Below, piece by piece: positions 7,760 to 14,994 of a DNA stretch of 64,000 nucleotides. The DNA is taken from positions 124,001 to 188,000 of the forward strand of contig NZ_JACSPQ010000017.1 of assembly GCF_014837055.1 (NCBI RefSeq), written 5' to 3'. Numbering within the stretch: the first letter of the stretch is position 1; each line of letters starts with the position of its first letter. Position numbers and translations under genes: made by a program. This DNA is from Phocaeicola faecium (GTDB taxonomy: Bacteria; Bacteroidota; Bacteroidia; Bacteroidales; Bacteroidaceae). The notes beneath the pieces were generated by a model. It saw nothing but the letters and a program-made list of their open reading frames with translations, did no database searches and was not told the DNA's origin.

Positions 7760-8764
7760 ATGAAATTACGCACATTATCATTTTTTATTTTGTTATTGTT
7801 TGCCGTGGGATGTACTACAAGAGATAAACAAGCTGAAATTATATGGAAAGAACGGAATATTCCGAAGGCAGTTCATTTGCAGGTGGTGGATTCTCTTGTT
7901 ATAAACCAGCCCTTTAATTTGCTTTCATGGAGCATAAACGGAAACAGTGTTTGCTTTGTTACGTCCGGTATGCAGGATGGCTTTCTTTCAGTTTATAGCT
8001 ATCCTGAATGTATGAAACGCTTCGATTTTGGGAAAATAGGACAAGGACCGGATGAATTTATTACGCTTAATGCAGGTGAAGCGCGAAATAACCGGTTGCT
8101 TTTATACGATATTATGGGGCGTAAGGCACTTTTGTTTGACACAGATAAAGACACGCTCCGTGTAGCTTCCCGTTTATCGCTGTATAATGATGAAGAAGGT
8201 TTGTGTCGTCCTTTTACTTACATTACACAGATAGATTCTGATAATTATTTGATGAAAGTAGACGATGCTGTTTCGTCGACATGGGATATATCGGATTTGA
8301 AAGTAGGGAAGGTGAAAAGTTCTTTCAAAAATCCCAATCGGACGGAAGAGTATTCGTATACGCCGTTCGATTTTATTCAGTGCGTATGCGATACGACTTT
8401 GATAGTTGCCTATAAATACATGGACAGGTTGGAGTATTATTCCATCAAAGATTACCGTATATATCCTTTGTTTGCGATGGGAAGTCATACTAATCAGGCA
8501 GATATACAGGATTACAATTACCTGATGCAGTATTATTTGGACGTAGCACCTCATAATGGTTTCTTCTATTGTTTAAAGTCGGATGACGGAATGGAGAGTG
8601 GAAATATAATAGAAGTCTATGATGTTCAAGGTGAATGTAGGGAGAGTTATTTATTAGGCAAAAGAATCAGTTCCCTGCGTTTCGATTCGGAGGGATTGCT
8701 TATAGGATATGCCGCCGATACGGACCAAACGGTACTTTATCGCTTTAACCCCAAAGGATATTAA
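7760..8764 (+). CDS. 6-bladed beta-propeller lipoprotein
   Basis: A 334-residue propeller lipoprotein, paralogous in type to the one at 5650. The lipoprotein signal ends AVGC (Cys18), and the family turn GKIGQGPDEF occupies 91-100 (compare GKHGNGPGEY in the other copy), followed by repeated strand patterns ending near the C-terminus with TVLYRFNPKG. Function unknown. It lies downstream of the frameshifted NVEALA gene, with the MITE in the intervening 218 bp, so co-transcription with that gene may be altered. Its base composition is closer to the chromosome than the minus-strand set. No thioredoxin-like partner follows; instead a bidirectional terminator and tRNA genes do. Confidence 0.83.
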   Translation: MKLRTLSFFILLLFAVGCTTRDKQAEIIWKERNIPKAVHLQVVDSLVINQPFNLLSWSINGNSVCFVTSGMQDGFLSVYSYPECMKRFDFGKIGQGPDEFITLNAGEARNNRLLLYDIMGRKALLFDTDKDTLRVASRLSLYNDEEGLCRPFTYITQIDSDNYLMKVDDAVSSTWDISDLKVGKVKSSFKNPNRTEEYSYTPFDFIQCVCDTTLIVAYKYMDRLEYYSIKDYRIYPLFAMGSHTNQADIQDYNYLMQYYLDVAPHNGFFYCLKSDDGMESGNIIEVYDVQGECRESYLLGKRISSLRFDSEGLLIGYAADTDQTVLYRFNPKGY

Positions 8765-8806
8765 GCGGATGAATCTGTCTCATGTTTCCCTGAAATATTC
8801 CATACG

Positions 8807-8846
8807 AAAAAAGCTGCTTCAATCTACTTGAAACAGCTTTTATTTT
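8807..8846. terminator. Bidirectional intrinsic terminator
   Basis: The hairpin AAAGCTGCTTCAA / TTGAAACAGCTTT has a T-rich tail on both strands (CAGCTTTTATTTT on plus, CAGCTTTTTT on minus). It separates the beta-propeller gene from the convergent tRNA operon. Confidence 0.8.
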
Positions 8847-8847
8847 G

Positions 8848-8921
8848 CTCTTCAGGTTGGACTTGAACCAACGACCCTCTGATTAACAGTCAGATGCTCT
8901 AACCGACTGAGCTACTGAAGA
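8848..8921 (-). tRNA. tRNA-Asn (GTT)
   Basis: A 74-nt cloverleaf on the minus strand: acceptor TCTTCAG/CTGAAGA, D stem GCTC/GAGC, anticodon stem TCTGA/TCAGA with loop CTGTTAA (anticodon GTT), and T arm GTTGG-TTCAAGT-CCAAC. CCA is not encoded. It is the last of three identical copies. Confidence 0.96.
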
Positions 8922-8946
8922 AAGTAATAAGTTATGTTCAATGAAG

Positions 8947-9020
8947 CTCTTCAGGTTGGACTTGAACCAACGACCCTCTGATTAACAGTCAGATGCTCTA
9001 ACCGACTGAGCTACTGAAGA
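8947..9020 (-). tRNA. tRNA-Asn (GTT)
   Basis: Identical in sequence to the copy at 8848. It is the second of three, separated from it by a 25-bp spacer. Anticodon loop CTGTTAA. Confidence 0.96.
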
Positions 9021-9042
9021 ATTTCGCAATCCGGCTTATCGG

Positions 9043-9116
9043 CTCTTCAGGTTGGACTTGAACCAACGACCCTCTGATTAACAGTCAGATGCTCTAACCG
9101 ACTGAGCTACTGAAGA
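9043..9116 (-). tRNA. tRNA-Asn (GTT)
   Basis: First transcribed of three identical tRNA-Asn genes, with a -7 box 22 bp upstream at 9138-9145. The spacer to the next copy is 22 bp and differs in sequence from the other spacer. Confidence 0.96.
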
Positions 9117-9137
9117 AGGTTTTTCCGAATTGCGTGG

Positions 9138-9145
9138 CAAAGGTA
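9138..9145 (-). promoter_or_regulatory. Promoter -7 box for the tRNA-Asn operon
   Basis: TACCTTTG on the minus strand, a match to TAnnTTTG, 22 bp before the first tRNA. Confidence 0.7.
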
Positions 9146-9310
9146 GCAGGTTATTTTGAAATATGCAATATCTTTGCGAAAAAAATATTCAATTATTCAT
9201 TATTTTTCGCTGTAAGGTTGTTTTTATGAAGTATGATTTAGCCTTTTTACCGGATTATTTACGGTCTTTTGTTGGCTGTCTGTGCCAGAAACAAGGCTGT
9301 AAACTGCTTG

Positions 9311-9401
9311 TAAAAATGCTACCGTTAGTGTCAGGTGTTTTATGCGGATAAGTTACTCGGTTCTACCCATAGAACAAGGCAGTCTTCCGAATAGATTTTT
9401 T
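9311..9401. repeat. Dispersed GCTACCG intergenic repeat, copy a
   Basis: Contains AAAAATGCTACCGTTAGTG, TTATGCGGATAAG, CGGTTCTACCCATAGAAC and AGTCTTCCGAATAG. The same blocks recur, in inverted order and strand, at 36041-36134. It sits in the gene-free gap between the tRNA promoter and the S41 protease gene (9146-9606), where I see nothing else. Confidence 0.7.
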
Positions 9402-9606
9402 TGTTGTTTCCGGTGTTGTGTATTGCCCTGAAAAACAATATATTACAATTTATCCGTCAGCGCGCCCGCTATTTCCCCGATATCGGCAGAATAAAAAGGC
9501 GATAAATTTACACGGATGGGGCGAAATTAAGTTAAATATTAAGCGAGTTTTGCGAGGATAAACGGAATAATGTTTTTCTTTGCAGTTTGAAATTTATGAT
9601 ATAACT

Positions 9607-11304
9607 ATGTATATGAAAAAAATATTGGCAGGTGCATTGATTGTGCTGGTAGGCATCGGCGTTATCAGTTTTAAGGAAGACGACCGGAATTTCCAGATAG
9701 CAAAGAACTTGGATTTGTTTAATTCAATCTTCAAAGAACTGGATATGTTTTACGTAGACACGATTGACGCCGAAAAGATGATTCAGAACGGTGTGAGGGG
9801 GATGCTGGCACTGACCGACCCGTATACCGAGTATTATCCTGAGGAGGAAATGAGCAGCGTGAAAGAGTTGACCACCGGAAAATACGGAGGCATTGGCGCA
9901 GCCATACGTTATTACGAGGCGAAAGACCGCATTGCTGTCATCGAGCCTACGGAGGGGATGCCGGCTGCCGAGGCAGGCGTAAAGGCGGGCGATATCATTC
10001 TTGCCGTGGGAGGAAAGGAGATGGTACGTGGGGATATGAAACCGCAAGACTTTTCAGAAAAGGTGAGTCAGGCGTTGCGCGGCGAACCGGGCACGTCGTT
10101 CATCCTGAAGGTAATGCGTCCGCTGAAAAACGACAGCACGATACTTGAGTTTAAAATAACCCGTAAGAGTATCCGTACCAATCCGGTGCCTTACTACGGA
10201 ATGGTGCGCGACAGCATCGGGTATCTGGCTCTTTCCAGCTTTACAGAGAACTGCTCGAAAGATTTCAAGAAGGCATTTATCGAACTGAAGCAAAAAGGAG
10301 CGAAGGCGTTGATTCTGGATTTAAGGGATAACGGCGGCGGCTCGCTGTCGGAAGCGATAGACATCGTAAACTTTTTCGTACCGAAAGGGCAGGAGATTGT
10401 GGTGACGAAAGGAAAGCTGAAGCAGGCGCAAGGTTCATATAAGACCGAAAACGAACCGATTGACACCAAAATACCTTTGGCGGTTTTGGTAAACGGAGGG
10501 TCGGCATCGGCATCGGAAATTGTGAGCGGCTCGTTGCAGGACTTAGACCGTGCCGTAATAATAGGTACGCGCACGTACGGGAAAGGGTTGGTACAAACCA
10601 TACGCCCGCTGCCCTATAACGGTACGCTGAAAGTTACCACCTCGAAATATTATATACCGAGCGGGCGTTGCATTCAGGCGATTGATTATGCGAAGAAGAA
10701 CGCCGACGGCTCAGTGGCACGTACACCCGACAGTCTGACGAACGTATTTCATACGGCAGCCGGTCGTGAGGTACGCGACGGGGGAGGTATTCGTCCGGAT
10801 ATAGAAGTAAAGGGCGACCGCATCCCGAACATTGTGTTCTACCTGATGAACGAGGACATTATCTTCGATTATGCCACGCAGTATTGCTGGGATCATCCTA
10901 CGATGGAGTCGGTAGAATCGTTTAAGTTGACAGACGAAGACTACCGTGCCTTTAAGGAGTTGGTTAAATCGCGCGATTTTACGTACGACCGCCAGAGTGA
11001 GAAAATGCTGAAGAGCCTGAAAGAAGTGGCAGAGTTTGAAGGATACATGGAGGGTGCTTCCGAAGAATTCAAGGCATTGGAGAAGAAACTGAACCATAAC
11101 CTTGACCGCGATTTGGATTACTTCTCGAAACAGATAAAGACGTATATTGCCCAAGAAATCGTAACCCGTTATTTCTATCAGCGCGGTGCGGCGATGGAGC
11201 GCCTGAAAGACGATGAAGATTTGGAGAAAGCCATCAGCGTATTAAAGGATGGAAAGCAATACAGCGAAATACTGTCTGTAAAGAAAACGCCGGAAGCGAA
11301 ATAA
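9607..11304 (+). CDS. S41 family C-terminal processing protease
   Basis: A 565-residue periplasmic/envelope protease of the CtpA/Prc family. An N-terminal hydrophobic segment (MKKILAGALIVLVGIGVI) anchors or exports it. A PDZ domain follows at about 85-170, then the S41 core with DLRDNGGG, the serine-containing NGGSASASE motif and the TYGKG lysine of the Ser-Lys dyad. The C-terminal 150 residues are extra and probably helical. An open frame extends upstream to a TTG at 9580, but that lies in promoter-like sequence (CTTTGCAG). I take ATG 9607, with 9613 as an equally possible start. It is alone on its strand, followed by a terminator interrupted by a MITE. Targets in the envelope are unknown. 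Confidence 0.92.
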   Translation: MYMKKILAGALIVLVGIGVISFKEDDRNFQIAKNLDLFNSIFKELDMFYVDTIDAEKMIQNGVRGMLALTDPYTEYYPEEEMSSVKELTTGKYGGIGAAIRYYEAKDRIAVIEPTEGMPAAEAGVKAGDIILAVGGKEMVRGDMKPQDFSEKVSQALRGEPGTSFILKVMRPLKNDSTILEFKITRKSIRTNPVPYYGMVRDSIGYLALSSFTENCSKDFKKAFIELKQKGAKALILDLRDNGGGSLSEAIDIVNFFVPKGQEIVVTKGKLKQAQGSYKTENEPIDTKIPLAVLVNGGSASASEIVSGSLQDLDRAVIIGTRTYGKGLVQTIRPLPYNGTLKVTTSKYYIPSGRCIQAIDYAKKNADGSVARTPDSLTNVFHTAAGREVRDGGGIRPDIEVKGDRIPNIVFYLMNEDIIFDYATQYCWDHPTMESVESFKLTDEDYRAFKELVKSRDFTYDRQSEKMLKSLKEVAEFEGYMEGASEEFKALEKKLNHNLDRDLDYFSKQIKTYIAQEIVTRYFYQRGAAMERLKDDEDLEKAISVLKDGKQYSEILSVKKTPEAK

Positions 11305-11343
11305 GAAATTGGTTTCTTTTTCGGCAAAACATAAAGAGAAAAT

Positions 11344-11558
11344 AAAAGTAGAATAAGAGCCTGTTTAAATTTTGCTCTGCCTGCGTTTGAGACTTGTATT
11401 CGAGGATGTTTTTCAGTTTTTACGAGGAGGACAGCGGGCCATCTGATGAGTGAAAACGGGGAAACAGACCGGAAACAAACTCAAAAAGAGGCGGATAAAA
11501 ATACTTAATCGGAAAATTTAAACAGGCTCTGAGCATTATTATTCTACTTTTTTTCTTA
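11344..11558 (+). terminator. Intrinsic terminator split by a MITE
   Basis: The arms AAAAGTAGAATAA (11344-11356) and TTATTCTACTTTT (11539-11551) are perfect 13-bp complements, and the right arm runs into seven T residues. Taking out 11357-11529 leaves the 13-bp stem, a short loop and a U-tail, a textbook terminator for the S41 protease gene ending at 11304. Confidence 0.65.
11357..11529. mobile_element. MITE-like palindromic-ended element
   Basis: A 173-bp non-coding element bounded by 17-bp perfect inverted repeats starting GAGCCTGTTTAAATTTT (11357-11373) and ending with its complement (11513-11529). No transposase and no clear target duplication are present. It lies inside the loop of a terminator hairpin. 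A sequence resembling one end occurs at 4952. It fits a non-autonomous insertion element; an alternative is a compound structured RNA at the 3' end of the upstream gene. Confidence 0.7.
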
Positions 11559-11584
11559 TTTTGCAGCCCAAATACGATTGGGTT

Positions 11585-13642
11585 ATGAAAAACTTTCAAA
11601 TGAAAAGGCAGTTGTCATTAAAAGAACTGCTGTATAAAGGTCTGATATTCCTCGCAACGGTGCTTGTCATCGTTTATTTTTTACCGAGGGAAGGCAAATT
11701 TAATTATGTCTTCGAAATAAACAAGCCGTGGAAGTATGGACTGTTACAGGCATCTTTCGATTTCCCTATCTATAAAGATGATGGGGAGATGGTGAAGGAG
11801 CAAGACAGTATTATGCGTAATTACGCTCCTTATTATCGGCTTGATAAGAATATAGGCGAGCAAATGATCCGGAAATTCAAAGATGATTATGCTCGAAACC
11901 TGAACCACATTATTCCGGTCGCAGCCTATAGCCATCACATCGAGCGTCTGCTTCGGGTGATTTACGAAGCGGGAGTTATTGCTCCCAATGATTTGGAGCA
12001 AATACAGAAAGACAGTTTGAATCACATTCAGATGGTTGATAAAAATACATCGAACCAAACTGAAGTGAAAGCGCTTTATACTTTTAAGCGGGCATACGAA
12101 ATGCTTGTCAATGCGGATACGGTTCATTACGACAAGGCTTTGTTGCAGCGTTGTAATCTGAATAATTACATTACCCCCAATTTGATTTACGATGCCGAAC
12201 GGTCGGAGTCTGCGAAACGAGACCTGTTGAGTGAATTGTCTTGGGCAAACGGTTTTGTGATGAACGGTCAGAAGATAATCGACAGGGGCGAGATAATCGA
12301 CCAGCATACTTATAATATCCTGAAGTCACTGGAAAAAGAATGGGGAAAACGAAGCGAAACCGTGGCCGAAAAACGGTTGACTTTGTTCGGGCAAACGCTG
12401 TTTGTGGCGATTCTTATTTTTTGTTTCATGACTTATTTGGAGTTGTTCCGTCGCGATTATTACGATAAGCGGGGGTGTATTACGCTGTTATTTATTATTA
12501 TTGTAGCTTTCCCCGTATTGTCTTCTATCATGGTCGAACATGCTATATTGAGTGTCTATATCGTTCCGTTTGCCATGATACCTATGATTATCCGCATTTT
12601 CCTTGATTCGCGAACGGCATTTATGGCACACGTGATAGCTATTTTGCTTTGTTCCATCTCGCTGCGTACCCCTCATGAGTTTATATTGCTGCAAACGGTG
12701 GCAGGTATGGCGGGTATATATAGTTTGCGTGAATTGTCTCAGCGTTCCCAGCTATTTCAGTGCGCACTGTTTGTAACATGTTCTTATTCTTTGCTTTATT
12801 TTGCACTCGATTTGATTCATGTCAGCAAAATAGCCCAGCTTAGTACGCATATATACCTTCATTTTGTAGTCAATGGCATTTTGTTGCTGTTTACTTATCC
12901 GCTGCTGTTTATTTTGGAAAAGACATTCGGTTTTACTTCAAATGTTACATTGGTTGAACTGTCTAACATTAATAACAAACTGATGAGACAGATGTCGGAA
13001 GTTGCTCCGGGAACATTCCAACACTCGCTGCAGTTGGCAAACCTCACCGCTGCTGCTGCTAATCGTATTGATGCAAACAGTCAGTTGGTTCGTACGGGGG
13101 CGATGTATCACGATATCGGTAAAATGCTGAATCCGGCTTTCTTTACCGAAAATCAGTCGGGAGTTAATCCGCATGACCAGTTAGACTTTAGGCAGAGTGC
13201 TCAAATCGTTATCAGCCACGTAACCGATGGCTTGAAATTGGCAGACAAATACAACCTGCCGCAAGTGATAAAAGATTTTATAAGTACCCATCACGGAAAA
13301 GGCCTTACGAAATACTTTTATATCTCTTATCAGAATGCACATCCGGGTGAGGAGGTAGATAAAGAAATGTTTCGTTATCCGGGACCGAATCCGTTTACGA
13401 AGGAACAGGCTATTCTGATGATGGCCGATTCGGTAGAAGCAGCTTCGCGCAGCTTGCCTCAATATACGGAAGAAAGCATTTCGGCATTGGTTGAAAAGAT
13501 AATCGACAGTCAGGTGCAGGAAGGATATTTTAAAGAATGTCCCATCACGTTTAAAGACATTGCCACGGTAAAGGCTGTATTCAAAGAAAAGCTGAAAACC
13601 ATGTATCATACGCGCATCAGCTATCCGGAACTGAAGAAGTAA
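11585..13642 (+). CDS. 7TM-HD family phosphohydrolase (PgpH-like)
   Basis: A membrane phosphodiesterase of 685 residues. An N-terminal transmembrane helix is followed by an extracytoplasmic 7TMR-HDED-type region (about 40-265), a multi-helix membrane block (about 275-450) and a C-terminal HD domain with PGTFQHSLQLAN, HDIGK (His509-Asp510) and HHG (569-571). In Firmicutes the related PgpH degrades c-di-AMP, and a diadenylate cyclase is encoded in this window at 48719, so the same role is likely here. The frame is open from a TTG at 11561, but that codon lies in a promoter-like TATTTTGC stretch. ATG 11585 is the better start. Confidence 0.92.
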   Translation: MKNFQMKRQLSLKELLYKGLIFLATVLVIVYFLPREGKFNYVFEINKPWKYGLLQASFDFPIYKDDGEMVKEQDSIMRNYAPYYRLDKNIGEQMIRKFKDDYARNLNHIIPVAAYSHHIERLLRVIYEAGVIAPNDLEQIQKDSLNHIQMVDKNTSNQTEVKALYTFKRAYEMLVNADTVHYDKALLQRCNLNNYITPNLIYDAERSESAKRDLLSELSWANGFVMNGQKIIDRGEIIDQHTYNILKSLEKEWGKRSETVAEKRLTLFGQTLFVAILIFCFMTYLELFRRDYYDKRGCITLLFIIIVAFPVLSSIMVEHAILSVYIVPFAMIPMIIRIFLDSRTAFMAHVIAILLCSISLRTPHEFILLQTVAGMAGIYSLRELSQRSQLFQCALFVTCSYSLLYFALDLIHVSKIAQLSTHIYLHFVVNGILLLFTYPLLFILEKTFGFTSNVTLVELSNINNKLMRQMSEVAPGTFQHSLQLANLTAAAANRIDANSQLVRTGAMYHDIGKMLNPAFFTENQSGVNPHDQLDFRQSAQIVISHVTDGLKLADKYNLPQVIKDFISTHHGKGLTKYFYISYQNAHPGEEVDKEMFRYPGPNPFTKEQAILMMADSVEAASRSLPQYTEESISALVEKIIDSQVQEGYFKECPITFKDIATVKAVFKEKLKTMYHTRISYPELKK

Positions 13643-13672
13643 CGGAAAGGCATTGGAGGGCAGTATGATTTG

Positions 13673-13768
13673 CCTGAAAACGCTACCGCATGTTTTAAGG
13701 AACACAAGCCGATGTTTTAATCAATTCTTCGGTTAGTTTTCCCTAAAACATGCGGTAGCGTTTTCAGG
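13673..13768. repeat. GCTACCG intergenic repeat, copy b: perfect 25-bp palindrome
   Basis: Arms 13673-13697 and 13744-13768 are perfect 25-bp inverted repeats containing AAAACGCTACCGCATG, with a 46-bp loop. It fills the gap between two convergent genes and could act as a bidirectional 3' hairpin, although it lacks a strong T-tail. Confidence 0.75.
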
Positions 13769-13774
13769 GGTTGT

Positions 13775-14260
13775 TTATCTCCAAATCTGTTTGTCGGATT
13801 CCATATACGAGTTTAACAAACCAGCGCAGGCATCTTCTAAGATATCGAGCACATTCTCAAAGCCTTGCGCACCTCCGTAGTAAGGGTCGGGGACGTGGTC
13901 GACTACTTTTGTCCGACAAAAATCAGTCATACGCACTATCTTCTGTTCCGATTCCACCGTAGGGGCTTTGTCGTGGAGAGCATCAATATTTCCGTCATCC
14001 ATACCTAAAATCAGGTCGAAGTCATAGAAGTCAGCCGTACAAACCGGACGCGAACGGTGGGTGATATGATAGCCGCGACGCCGGGCGTGGGCACGCATCC
14101 GCTCATCGGCATGTTCGCCCTGATGGTAACCGCTGATACCTGCCGAGTCGACTTTGATTTCGTTTTCCAGTCCTTCGCGACGAATGTAAGTACGCATGAT
14201 TTCTTCAGCCGCAGACGAGCGGCAAATATTGCCTAAGCAGACAAAGAGTATTTTCTTCAT
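13775..14260 (-). CDS. Low-molecular-weight protein tyrosine phosphatase
   Basis: A 161-residue cytoplasmic phosphatase. The P-loop CLGNICRS starts at Cys8 (CX5R, Arg14), and the general-acid aspartate lies in HVPDPYYGG near residue 125. The length is normal for the family. It follows the PHP-domain gene by 3 bp on the same strand, and the PHP gene follows priA by 23 bp, so the three probably share a transcript. The substrate is unknown: it may dephosphorylate tyrosine kinases or small phospho-metabolites. Confidence 0.93.
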   Translation of the reverse strand: MKKILFVCLGNICRSSAAEEIMRTYIRREGLENEIKVDSAGISGYHQGEHADERMRAHARRRGYHITHRSRPVCTADFYDFDLILGMDDGNIDALHDKAPTVESEQKIVRMTDFCRTKVVDHVPDPYYGGAQGFENVLDILEDACAGLLNSYMESDKQIWR

Positions 14261-14263
14261 GGG

Positions 14264-14971
14264 CTAAAACAAATAGTTTTTAAATTTTTCTACACTGGTA
14301 TTCATGATTAACGCTTCCGGAAAATCGGTTTCGGCTACCAGCTCTAAAGCATAGTCGTAAGTGGCAATATCGAACGAGATATGGGCATCGCTTCCTAAAA
14401 TGACAGGCACTTCGTACTGCTTGCACAGGCGGAGGATTTCCAGATTGTTTGCCCTTGCGTCTGCCTTATGCCGGCAAGGTTTCAGCGAGCTGTTATTGAT
14501 TTCGAGTAATGTCCGATGAGCTTTCGAAGCCAAGACAATCGGTTCGAAATTCAGTTTGGCAGTACCGTCACCCGGATGGCTGATGATATGGATATAAGGG
14601 TTTGAGATAACTTGTATCATGCCGTGAGTGTTTTCTTCCGGCGTACCCTGCTTGTAGCAAAGCGAGTGGATTCCGGCAATGCGTAAGTCGAGCATTCTCA
14701 AGTAATATTCGTCCATGTCAAGGTTTCCTTCTCCGTCGAGTATGTTTATCTCCGCGCCCAACAAAAGTTCGATTCCGTACATTTGCCGTGGAACAACATG
14801 GAGGTTGCGGAAATAAATCGGGTCGCACGAGCCGGGTATTCCGGGAGAATGTTCGGTAATACCCAACACTTTCAACCCTTTTTCGGCAGCGGCATGAGCC
14901 ATTTCTTGCAGCGTGCTGAAAGCATGTCCGCTGGCTATGGTATGCGTATGTACATCTAATTCTATTTTCAT
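14264..14971 (-). CDS. PHP-domain phosphatase (YcdX-like)
   Basis: A 235-residue metal-dependent phosphoesterase. Metal ligands are visible in HTHT (8-11) near the N-terminus, GITEHSP (about 37-43), HSLCYKQG, HPGDG and GSDAH near residue 195. The compact form without polymerase domains matches the YcdX group. The physiological substrate is not known. It sits between priA and the phosphatase gene in a tight minus-strand run. Confidence 0.88.
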   Translation of the reverse strand: MKIELDVHTHTIASGHAFSTLQEMAHAAAEKGLKVLGITEHSPGIPGSCDPIYFRNLHVVPRQMYGIELLLGAEINILDGEGNLDMDEYYLRMLDLRIAGIHSLCYKQGTPEENTHGMIQVISNPYIHIISHPGDGTAKLNFEPIVLASKAHRTLLEINNSSLKPCRHKADARANNLEILRLCKQYEVPVILGSDAHISFDIATYDYALELVAETDFPEALIMNTSVEKFKNYLF

Positions 14972-14994
14972 AATGGGATGTTAGTTTATTTGTG

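Noticed and set aside
9163-9351. 62-codon open frame upstream of the protease gene
   Set aside because: It covers AT-rich intergenic DNA and part of a dispersed repeat, with no protein-like features.
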